From: Solanum dulcamara
Lineage: Eukaryota > Streptophyta > Magnoliopsida > Solanales > Solanaceae
Assembly (NCBI RefSeq): GCF_947179165.1
Contig: NC_077237.1
Coordinates: 60,681,523 to 60,745,522 of the forward strand
Direction: 5' to 3'
Length of the DNA stretch: 64,000 nt
Shown here: positions 48,331 to 57,960 of the stretch, one piece after another
Position numbering within the stretch: the first letter of the stretch is position 1
How the letters are laid out: each line of letters begins with the position of its first letter
The notes under the pieces: generated by a model
What the model was told of the DNA's origin: nothing
The model's database searches: none
What the model saw: only the letters and a program-made list of their open reading frames with translations
Program-made: the position numbers and the translations under genes

Positions 48331-49600
48331 AGGCAGCAATTGCGGAGGTTTAAGTGTTGATTTTCTGTGTTCTCAAAGAACAAAAAATCCTAGCAGTGAG
48401 GTCTTTTAAGACCCAATGCCTGCCCTTCTCTCTCGACCTCCAACATTTCAAGACATAATTTTTGGAGCAAATCTTGATTATTTTTGATAAATTTTGTTCT
48501 GGTTCATTGGGGATTCTTATGGAAACGTTCCTAGACCTTTTTCCGTCCTAAAAACCTTATACGTTTTGTGTAAATTTCAAAATTTATCACATTTTAACAC
48601 TATTCTAGGGATTAAAATTGGTTGCATTATTTGAGCTGTTCCGATGTTCGAAATGTTCCCATTATTGGGGCACAAGTTCCTTGAGTTATATAGTTTCATT
48701 TGTAATTATAGCAATATAGGTATCATTGGTCTTGTTTTGATATGTTCTTCAATAATTTGATAGAGTGGTATCGTTTGGAGGATCAGAAAGGAAACACTCA
48801 AATTTAGCGATTTAGGTGTAGTTTTGGCTTTAAGGAAGGCTATGGCTTACTCTTATTAGACTTGGCTTGGTTAGAATTGATGTATTTTGAGTAGTAATGC
48901 ATGGTTAGCTTGAAAAATTAGGTGTTGATATTCCTTTGAGTGTTTTGGAAATGATGATCATCGTTAGTGACTAGTTTGGGGGGTTTATTCATTAGATCTT
49001 TAGTCTAGGTGATTTCTTGACTTGTTTACATCATTTAGGATCCTTAGAAATTGTTCCTATGTGATTTGAACTTAGGTTTCCACTTGTTTGAATTGTTTGG
49101 TGTCGGTTGGTCACTGTTTCCATGTTTTGACTTTTGCATCTTTTTTATGCAGCTCCCAGTTCGAGCCACACACAACACGTGCCTAATCATCCAAAGTGGT
49201 GCCAGTTCTAGATTGTGGTGAGCTCCCGGCGTCTAGAGACTTGCTACATTCCCTCTTTTGCTTTAACTTGTATTTTGTAATTTTGATGGTCATATTTGTA
49301 TTGTATATTTTTTCATATTATCAGCTTTTGTACTTAGTAGTTCCTGTATAGGTGACACTAGGTCTGGAGTTTGGTCTACTATCAGTTTGTCATTTTTTTA
49401 TCACTTTTAGGCCTTTTTGTATATTTTGTATCATATTTACATACCTTAGCCCAATTTCTTTTATTGTATTCTTCTTGCTCCCACCTTCTTACATAATTAA
49501 TTATTTATTTAAAATAATCTTTGACTTCAATTATATTTGGGTTTGGCTTGCTTACTCAGAGGTTATAGTAGGCGCCATCATGGCCCAAATTCGGGTTGTG
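48331..49600. other. Unassigned repeat-like sequence
   Basis: No gene recognised. The end (49552-49600, AGTAGGCGCCATCATGGCCC and AATTCGGGTTGTGG) resembles the 3' end of a gypsy-type LTR, so part of this may be a decayed LTR of another element. It abuts protease sequence of F. Confidence 0.4.
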
Positions 49601-51481
49601 GAAAGAATTTGTTCTATGTTGGTCTTTCATAATGTTATAGCATGTGATATCGTGTAACTAGACATCACCGATTTTGACATCATTCTTGAAATAGATTGGC
49701 TACATATCACTTATGCATCTATATATAGTCGGACCGATGTTGTTATGTTTCACATTCTAAATGACGCTATTCTTGAATGGAAGGGTAATGATTCAGTGCT
49801 TAAAGATCGATTGATCTTATGTCTTAAGGCCTAGAAAATGGTTTCCAAATGGTGCATTTATCATATTGTGCGAGTTAAGGATGTTGATTCCAAAACTCCT
49901 ACTCTTGAGTCTATAATTAATGAGTTTCTCGATGACATAGTGATTTATTCTTGAAATGAGAAAGATCATATAGGTTACTTGAGAATTGTGGTGCAAACAT
50001 TGAGAGAAGCAATTATTTACAAATTTTAGTAAGTGCGAATTTTGGCTAAGGGAAGTTGCCTTTCTTCTCCATATAGCATCTGGTGATGGGATTAAAGTAT
50101 ATCCAAAGAAAATGGAGGTGGTTAAGAATTGGCCTAGACCATTATCTCCTTTGGTTATTAGAAGTTTCTTGGGTTTATTCGGATATTATAGGAGGTTTGT
50201 TTAAAGGTTTTCTTCCATTTCTTTGCCTTTAACTAAGTTGATCCAAAAGAAGGTGAAATTTAAATGGTCGAATGAATGTGAGAAAAGTTTCCAAATATTG
50301 AAGGATATCCTTACGTCGGCTCCTATTTTAACATTGCCCGAAGGTTTGGATAGCTTTGTTATTTATTGTGATGCCTCACATGTTGTTTTGAGTTGTGTTT
50401 TTATCCAACATGGTAAGGTTATAACCTATTCTTCTTGGTAGCTCAAGGTGCATAAAAGAAACTATCCAAATCATGATCTTCAACTTGCAGCAGATGTGTT
50501 TCCTTTGAAAATATGGCATCATTATCTTTATGGGGTGCATTATTATATGTTCACTGACCATAAGAGTTTGAAATATGGGTTTAGCCAAAGGAGATGGCTC
50601 AAACTTCTAAAGGACTATGACATTAGTGTGTTGTACCATCCGAATAAAGCCAATCTTGTAGTCGATACTCTTAGTCGGTTGTCTATTGATAGTGTTGTAA
50701 ATGTTGAGGAAGGTACGAGAGAGTTGGTTAAAGATGTCCTTAGATTTGCACATTTAGGTGTGCGTTTGTGGTTGACTCTAGTGATAGAGGTTTTCTTGTA
50801 CATAAGGCTTTCTCCCAAGGGGAGATGGGTAACTACATTACCAAGGTCGCTTGTGTGTTCCTAATAATGATGAGTTAAGAGAGTTGATATTAAATGAGGC
50901 TTGTAGTTCTCGGTATTTAATTCATATAGGATCCACCATGATGTACCGTGATTTGAGAGAGGTGTTTTAGTGGAATCGCATGAAAGAGGACATAGCGGAG
51001 TTTGTGTCTAAGTGTCCTAATTGCAAGTAAGTTAAAGTTGAGCATCGAAAATTGAGAGGTTTAGCTCAAGGCATTGAGATTCCTACTTGGAAGTCTAAAG
51101 ATATGAGTATGGACTTTGAGATGGGTTTGCTTCGTACTTCAAGGAAACATGATTCTATTTGGGTCATTATGGACAGAATGACAAAGTCGACATATTTTCT
51201 ATGGATTATGACCTCTTATAGTGTTGAAGACTATGCTAAATTGTAAATTCATGAACTTGTGAAACTTCATGGTGTTCCTTTGTCGACTATATCGGATAGA
51301 GGTACTCAATTCATTTCACATTTTTGTAAGTTGTTCCAAAAAGGTCTTGGTACTAAAGTTAAGCTAAGTATCGCTTTGCAACAGCAAACCGATTGACAAT
51401 CTGAAATAACAATCTAAACTTTGGAGGATATGTTAAGATCGTGTGTGATTGATCTTAAAGAAAGTAAGGATGAGAATTTGT
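49601..51481 (+). pseudogene. Degenerate pol of element F, part 1 (protease to integrase)
   Basis: Reading frames in order: the segment after the protease core (DFDIILEIDWLHITYAS, AKKMVSKWCIYHIVRVKDVD at 49660-49900, with stops), then a jump over nearly all of reverse transcriptase to FLDDIVIYS (about 49930), the CEFWLREVAFLLHI block, FLGLFGYYRRFV, RNase H (50223-50864: YCDASHVVLSCVFIQHGKV, YPNHDLQLA, FTDHKSLKYG, VVDTLSRLS) and integrase (51000-51481: CPNCK, IPTWKSKDMSMDFEMG, DRGTQFISHF, LEDMLRSCVIDL). Multiple stops. Interrupted at 51481 by element G and resumed at 62632. Confidence 0.85.
51477..51481. repeat. Target site duplication of element G, left copy
   Basis: TTTGT here against TTTGC at 62632-62636, four of five bases equal. 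The right copy fits the uninterrupted reading of F, so the left copy probably changed. Confidence 0.7.
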
Positions 51482-51836
51482 TGTTACACCCCACATTCTT
51501 GAACTCGAAAGGTTCCTAAAGCTACTTAGAAGCTATCATGTGATCCGCCTAAGTTACGACACTATTAAACAATTCTAAGAAGGGAGAATGTAACACCCCA
51601 TAGTAGGGAAGATTGGAGATAAGGTCAAGAGAAGTCGGAGGAAGTTGGAGGCCAAGCGATGAGTCGTAGGACTTGATTTGCTTACGTACGCCTCTAACAT
51701 AGAAGTTTACTTACCTAAAGCTATTTGAGTACACACCAAGCTTCCATAGCATGAATGACATAGGCTCTTAAACTAAGACAAGATTACGAACGCACGAGGA
51801 AGAAAAAAAAAATTTGTGGGGCAGCCAATAGGAGAG

Positions 51837-52030
51837 TGACACGTGGCAGCCCTAAGCAAGCAGGTGACCCACCTACTTGGGGTCAAGTAAGTGACCCACC
51901 TGCTTGGGGGAGGTGGACCCCGCTGCCACGTGGCAGCACCCCATTGGTCGCATGGTTGAAGTGGCCCAATGATGGCCCGACACGTGTCACCCTTAGGGGA
52001 TGACACGTGTCACCTTATATATATATTAAT
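51837..52030 (+). promoter_or_regulatory. LTR promoter block of element G
   Basis: TGACACGTGGCAG (51837-51849), palindromic AAGCAGGTGACCCACCTACT region, CTGCCACGTGGCAG (51923-51936), CCATTGG (51940-51946), GACACGTGTCAC (51979-51990), TGACACGTGTCA (52001-52012) and TATATATATATT (52016-52027) follow in order. The TATA begins a few bases after the last G-box-like palindrome. Transcription would start roughly 30 bases further on (inference). The same order is found in LTRs A, B and H. The 3' LTR copy is at 59997-60189. Confidence 0.6.
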
Positions 52031-52135
52031 ATTTAATGTTTCAGCTGTTAACTTATCCCAAAAACAGCTGCTATACTTAGAAAAAAATACGTGAGGAGAG
52101 AAAAGAGAGGCAGCTTTGGTTCTTGAAGATTAAAG

Positions 52136-52361
52136 GTGAGTTTCTCAACTTTCTTCCGTGAATTAATTATATACGGTGTATATTAAGTACGTGGATACGT
52201 ATATATGTGTTTTAAGACGTTGATGGAACTGAAACTCCAGCGTTGCAACTGAAATTTGGAAGGAAAAAAAAAGGAGAAAACGTGAAAAGGGGCAAGGGAG
52301 AGGGCTACGGATTTGACCCTTATTGGGTAAGCTTCCGGGTTTCGTTCCGTGAATTAATTAT
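52136..52361 (+). repeat. Repeated module: donor-like GTRAG plus GTGAATTAATTAT in LTR G
   Basis: AAAGGTGAGT at 52133-52142 is followed by GTGAATTAATTAT at 52158-52170; GGGTAAGC at 52325-52332 is followed by GTGAATTAATTAT at 52349-52361. The pair recurs in LTRs A, B and H, on the minus strand there. Confidence 0.6.
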
Positions 52362-54480
52362 TTGATGTGTCCCTAAGTTGTATATTAGTGTTTTATAACC
52401 TAAAAACTCAATTAGGGGCAGCAAGTAAGTACCACAAGCAGCCCGCTCAATTTCAGCACATTGAAGAAGTTCCGAGGCACAATTTCGGCTAGTTTTAACC
52501 AATTTCGGGAAAGGTAAGTTCTTCCCCTCTAATTTGAAGTTTATGATGTTAAATTGGAGTGTATTATACACCTTAGTATCTGCTGGAAGTTGGGTAAAAG
52601 GCTTCAAAAGTTTGACGTTCGAAATAAGCGAAATTGGAATCGCTATAGTTAATTGTAATCGAATAATGCCTCGTACTTGTGGTATGTGACTGCTGGTCGT
52701 GTGATGAGTTGTTAGGGTGCTGGAATGTGTGTTTCTAAGGGAATGGGTGGCTGCTGGTTTCATCCACACGACCCTCCACTTTGCAATTAAAGAATTCGCG
52801 AAAGAAAGATTAAAAACTCTAGTTTTGGTATCTTAGTTTTGAGTATATTGTTGAGGGTTTATATTGTGTAATATTGTCGTAATATGTATATTTTTGGGCT
52901 GCTGGTTGTATTGTTGGTTAGCTTCAGGTTCTAAGGACATGGTTGTGTATTCGGAAAGGGCACGTTATAGGGGAGGTGCTGTCCGATTTTCGTTAACTTC
53001 TTAAACTGGTTAAGGAACTAGTCGAGGGTGCGAGCGAGGGGACGAGCTCGATGAATACTCGTAGGTAGTCTAAGTTGCTGAAAAGTCTAAGATTGTTAAT
53101 ACTTGCCTTACTTCCATGTTAAATAGGTTTCGAGGACAATGACGTAGACACGATTACGGGAAATCCATAAGAGGTAGGTAAAGCCTATTCTTTCTCTTCT
53201 TTTGGCATGTCGTAGAGGTAAGTAAACAATGATGTGATCTCTGAAGTAATTCCATTCCTAAGTGTCTTTTATTCACTTCTGGGTAATGACCTTTTATAAC
53301 AGTTAAGCTACTTTCCTTGAGCCTTACCTATACTAAGGATTTAATGAATATACGGGCTCCTAGTTGTAAGGACTATATAAAAACATGTATTCTGGAGTCC
53401 TTAAGCAGTTAGCATTATCTTAGTACGTGTCTAAGGACCCCAAAACACTAACTAGTATAGCCCCTAATGGCATTTAAAGGGGATTTGAGGTGATTACATT
53501 ACAATCCTGATTCTCAGACAATAGCTTAATTTTCTTCTACGATTGAGTCTTCGATAATGATTTAAATTGCATATAGTTGCTCATTAATCTACTCGTGTAT
53601 ACTGTGACCCATCTTTCCCTGAGTCTCGGGCCAGGATATGTTCTCGTGCGCAACTCACTGCAATATTCCTCGAGTTCCTCACTAGAGGGCCGGGATGCGT
53701 GTATATATATATATGATGATATGTGGTAATAAGGTGGTGATGGCATTGGGATGTGATGATATTACAGAGGTATCCACCGGACCCCTGATAGGGCCGGCTA
53801 TACGATATAATTTGAACATGCATGTTTTGACACTTCACAGGGTACAGATATAAGTTTTCATATGATATGTTATCCCCTGCTTCGCTGTTTCAGATATGTG
53901 TTCAGTTGTGCCATATTATGTTTTACATACTCAGTACATATGTCATACTGACCCCCTTCTCTGGGGGGCTGCGTTCATGCCCGCAGGCACAGGTACACAG
54001 TTTGGGGATCCGTCAGCATAGGAGTCCCACTCAGCAGTCTAGAAGTGCTTCATTGTGCTGGAGCCTAATTTTGGTACTAAATGTGGTGTATATATTCGTT
54101 TGGTTACGGGTACGGTGGGGGCCCTGTCCCGCCTTATGTTACTGTTTTCTTACTCTTAGAGGTCTGTGGATACGTATGTGGGTTGTGCCTGTATATGAGT
54201 GGGATCTGAGTTATATATATATATGTATGTACAGCTGTACTGATATGACCTGTGATTGTGGGCGTTCCCTGTATTGTGGCAGCCTTGTCGGCTTGCGTAT
54301 ATGTGTGTTATGGAACGACCCTATATATAGTACTACAACCTTGTCGGCTGGTATGTTTTCATATATATTGATGCATTTTGGGTATAAAAAGGAGATAGGT
54401 TATGTATAGGTAGCAGGGGTACGCGTGTGTGTCTGGTTTGGGCACTCGTCACGGCCTACGGGGTTTGGTCGTGACAGAAG

Positions 54481-54492
54481 TGGTATCAGAGC
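54481..54492 (+). other. Primer binding site of element G
   Basis: TGGTATCAGAGC, complementary to the initiator-Met tRNA 3' end, four bases after the LTR. Confidence 0.95.
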
Positions 54493-54543
54493 AGTTCTTC
54501 CTTGGAGTGTCCACAGACCGTGTCTAGTAGAGGCTTGTTTATC

Positions 54544-54563
54544 GGTGTGTTGTGCACCACATC
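54544..54563 (+). promoter_or_regulatory. Leader hairpin with palindromic loop (element G)
   Basis: GGTGTG-TTGTGCAC-CACATC: 6-bp stem with one G-U, 8-nt loop with GTGCAC. Candidate dimer initiation site. Confidence 0.6.
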
Positions 54564-54678
54564 TATAAACAGGAGGCTACAGGACATTTAGAATGTTACT
54601 TTCTTTCTTATCATAGATCGTGCAATAGAGTTATGTTTTAGGATGATCCTTCACTAATCTACCTTTATGTTTGTAGTG

Positions 54679-56074
54679 ATGCCTCCACGGAAAGCAACCA
54701 CTTCCCAGAAGGGCAAGTCGGCAGCTGGGGAAACTAGTCAGACCCCAAGAATTACCAGGGCCCGTGCCCAGTCTATGCCGAGGATTATACTTCAGTCGGC
54801 AAGTTCTACTACGCCGCCACCCGCAGAGGAGTTTAGGGCAGCAGCAGCTGCAGATCCCGAACCTCCAATACAGGAGCCTCCAGTCCCACAGCATAGGGCA
54901 GAAGACAGAGCTATGAGAGATGCAGTACAGTTGCTGATTGGACTGATGGCAGGACAGGCTCGGAGGCATGGCCCAGATGATGCAAATAGACAAGATAGCT
55001 TGAGGGTTCGTGACTTCCTAGCCTGCAATCCCCTAGAATTTCATGGATCGAGACCTGCAGAGGACCCACAGGAGTTCATTAGACAGATGCAGCGTACACT
55101 GCGAATCATTAGGGCCTCGGAGACTGAGTCGGTGGAATTAGCCTCCTATCGGCTGCGTGATGTGGCTGCTAACTGGCATGACTCTTGGGAGTTATCGAGG
55201 GGAGAGGGTGCTCCTCCAGCTGAATGGGATGAATTTGCAGAAGCCCTTCTTAGCCACTTCCTGCCTCCAGAAATGAAACGAGCTAGGGTTGATAAATTTT
55301 TGCAGTTAAAGCAGAACGGCAAGAGTATTCGCGACTATAGCCTCGAGTTTGACTCATTGGCGAGGTATGTTTCCCCCCACAGTTGTAGCAGATATGGCAG
55401 ACAGGGTGCATCGGTATATCGTGGGCTTAGACCTTTATTTGGTTGATAGCTGTATGGCCATGGCTTCTCAGCCAGGCGTGGACATTGCCCGGGTACAAGC
55501 ATATGCCCAATGGGTAGAAGAGCAACATAAGAGGCATCAGCCTGACAGATGGTTTGATAGAATTCAGCCTAAAAGGGCTAGGTCAGCTGGTTATCTAGGA
55601 GAATTTCGCAGCGGGCGATTCCAACAATCTAGTAGGTATCCCTCCCAGCCAGCTCGGAGTGTACCTCCACAGTTTCCAGGTGGAAGAGTTGAGAGCACCA
55701 GATATTTGGGGCCTAGTCAAAGCTCCAGAGCATCAGGTATACAGATGGACCAGAGTTCTCGACAGTCAAGACCACTAGTACCACAATGTCCCCGTTGTAA
55801 TAGAATTCATTTTGGAGAATGTCGCCGAAGTATAGGTGCCTGTTTTTCTTGTGGACGCCAAGGCCATATTGCGAGGGAATGTCCGTTTAAAAGTCCTCCA
55901 AGTGGTATAGCTCAGCCAACTGGGTCGGTTGCGGGTTCTTCTTCTTCTGTGTCTATGCGCCCGATGGGGCGGGGTATGCAGATACCGGCAGGCCGTGGTA
56001 GATGTCGTGGTGGAATTTCAAGTTCTGACGGCCCTTCTAATCGTATATATGCTTTGTCTAGTAGACAAGATTAG
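54679..56074 (+). pseudogene. gag: gag of element G (capsid and nucleocapsid), one frameshift
   Basis: Gag forms the virus-like particle and binds genomic RNA. I start at MPPRK (54679) rather than the in-frame ATG 12 bases upstream, because a short MPPR start with a basic N-terminus is usual in this clade. Visible: basic and Pro-rich N-terminus, then the capsid region (DFLACNPLEFHGSRPAEDPQ, WELSRGEGAPPAEWDEF, FLQLKQNGKSIRDYSLEFDS) to about residue 230. A run of six C at 55373-55378 shifts the frame. It continues in frame two (VVADMADRVHRYIVGL) to two zinc knuckles: CPRCNRIHFGEC (CX2CX3HX3C) and CFSCGRQGHIAREC (CX2CX4HX4C). A TAG at 56072 then separates it from pol. In relatives gag and pol form one frame, so this stop is probably a mutation. 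Confidence 0.9.
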
Positions 56075-57265
56075 GAAGCGTCTCCAAACGTAGTCACAGG
56101 TATATTATCAATTTTTGCTCGGGACGTATATGCGTTGATGGATCCCGGCTCTACTTTATCATATATATCTCCTTTTGTTGCTAATAGAATTGGGATTAAG
56201 CCTGAATTAATAGAAGCATTTGAGGTGGCTACACCAGTAGGAGATTCTCTTGTGGTGAAACAAGTATATAGAAATTGCCCGGTTAATGTATATAGTCATC
56301 GTACCTTGGCTGATTTGATAGAATTGGATATGGTGGAATTTGATGTTATTATGGGTATGGATTGGTTAGCTTCATGTCGTGCCAATGTAGACTATAGAAA
56401 TAATGTAGTTCGGTTCCAGTTTCCGGGTGAATCAATTGTTGAGTGGACAGGAAACACGGCGTCGCCGAAGGGTAAGTTTATTTCATACCTTAAGGCAAGG
56501 AAAATGATCAGGAAGGGGTGTATTTATCATTTAGTCCGCGTGCATGATCTGGAAGCAGAGGTGCCAACTCTTCAGTCGGTACCTGTGGTTAATGAATATC
56601 CAGATGTGTTTCCAGATGAACTTCAAGGTCTTCCTCCCGAACGGGAGATAGAGTTCACGATAGACATGCCACCAGATACTCAGCCTATTTCTATTCCCCC
56701 ATATAGAATAGCACCCGCGGAATTAAAGGAGCTAAAGGAGCAACTGAAGGACTTGCTGAAAAAAGGCTTCATTAGGCCCAGTACATCCCCATGGGGAGCG
56801 CCGGTATTATTTGTTAAAAAGAAAGATGGATCGCTGCGAATGTGCATTGACTATAGGCAGCTGAACAAGGTAACAATTAAGAATAGATATCCCCTCCCCA
56901 GGATTGATGATTTGTTTGACCAGCTGCAGGGTGCTAAATGCTTTTCGAAGATACACCTGCGGTCAGGCTACCATCAGGTACGGGTAAGAGAAGCAGATAT
57001 CCCAAAGACCGCATTCAGAACCCGATACGGACATTATGAATTCAGAGTGATGTCTTTTGGGTTGACAAATGCTCCAGCGGTGTTTATGGACTTGATGAAC
57101 CGAGTGTTCAAACCATTTATACATTTGTTCTTGATTGTATTTATTGATGATATTTTGATCTATTCACGATCAGAAAAGGAACATGCAGATCATTTGCGGG
57201 CAGTACTGGGAATACTCCAACACCAGAAATTATACGCTAAATTTTTAAATGTGAATTTTGGTTAA
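56075..57265 (+). pseudogene. pol: Protease and reverse transcriptase of element G
   Basis: Protease: [20 protein letters not shown] with the Asp-X-Gly active site (DPG here; DSG or DTG is more usual), then [18 protein letters not shown]. Reverse transcriptase: [90 protein letters not shown] and [10 protein letters not shown]. The catalytic FIDD pair (57146-57151) is present, but the motif A residue normally Asp (KIDLRSGYHQ in the family) is His here (CAC, 56954-56956). That would abolish polymerisation. A one-base shift in a T run at 57242-57246 ends the frame at 57265. The open frame starts at ATG 56135, but translation would normally come through from gag. Confidence 0.9.
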
Positions 57266-57960
57266 CTTCAGTGGCTTTTCTGGGGCATATTATTGGGATT
57301 GATGGTATTCGCGTAGATACGCAGAAGATTGAGGCCGTGAAGGCATGGCCAAGACCTACAACTCCTACGGAGGTACGTAGCTTTTTGGGATTAGCAGGAT
57401 ATTACAGAAGGTTCGTAGAACAGTTTGCTTCCATTTCGGCGCCTTTAACAAGACTGACTCAAAAGGCGGCTAAGTTCTAGTAGACTGATGCTTGTGAACG
57501 GAGCTTTCAGTTGTTAAAAGAAAAATTGACTACGGCTCCTGTTCTAACCCTTCCAGAAGGACCCAATGTCCTTGTTATTTATTGTGATGCTTCCGGTATT
57601 AGACTTGGATTTGTATTGATGCAACATGGTAAAGTTATAGCTTATGCCTCCCGGCAGCTCAGAAAGCATGAAAAGAATTATCCAACTCATGACTTGGAAT
57701 TAGCAGCGGTGATTCATGCCTTGAAAATATGGAGGCACTATCTATATGGTGTGCACATGGATATTTATACAGATCACAAAAGCCTCCAGTATATCTTTAA
57801 ACAAAAGGAATTGAACTTACGGCAGAGAAGGTGGTAGGAATTGCTGAAAGATTATGATGTCGACATCTTATACCACCCTGGGAAAGCAAATGTGGTGGCG
57901 GATGCGCTCAGCCATAAATCAATGGGTAGCTTAGCAGAGGTACGACCGGGATAGAAGGAA
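57266..57960 (+). pseudogene. pol: Connection and RNase H domain of element G
   Basis: After the frameshift: [40 protein letters not shown], then two adjacent TAG codons (57478-57483), then [12 protein letters not shown] and RNase H with [41 protein letters not shown] and VVADALS, so all four acidic residues are present. Further TAG codons stand at 57835 (after LRQRRW) and 57952. Several are at positions where relatives have Trp or Gln, fitting C-to-T or G-to-A change. SHKS replaces the usual SRKS. Confidence 0.9.

Larger units (their letters stand above)
51482..54476 (+). mobile_element. 5' LTR of element G
   Basis: 2995 bases, TGTTACACCCC...GGTCGTGACA. Holds the promoter block (51837-52030), splice-donor-like sites near 52136, 52327, 52514 and 53174, a GGCCC region near 53620-53820, a (TA)n run near 53701 and the CTGCAGGTAC-type block seen in the family. 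The longest frame is antisense (52320-52769). Confidence 0.95.
54477..54678 (+). promoter_or_regulatory. 5' leader of element G
   Basis: About 200 bases between LTR and gag start. The first 120 or so match leaders of A, B and C almost base for base; the rest is specific to G. Contains primer site and hairpin. Confidence 0.8.

Noticed and set aside
48331..49600. Possible copia element or host gene fragment
   Set aside because: No copia motifs (such as the YVDD or integrase signature) and no exon-like frame seen. Left as unassigned.
53867..54409. 180-codon plus-strand frame at the end of the 5' LTR of G
   Set aside because: It is interrupted in the 3' LTR copy (split into 62210-62398 and 62382-62564) and resembles no known protein. 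Chance frame in LTR U5.
54470..54500. tRNA gene at the TGGTATCAGAGC site
   Set aside because: Only the 12-nt complement of the tRNA 3' end is present; no cloverleaf follows. It is the primer binding site.
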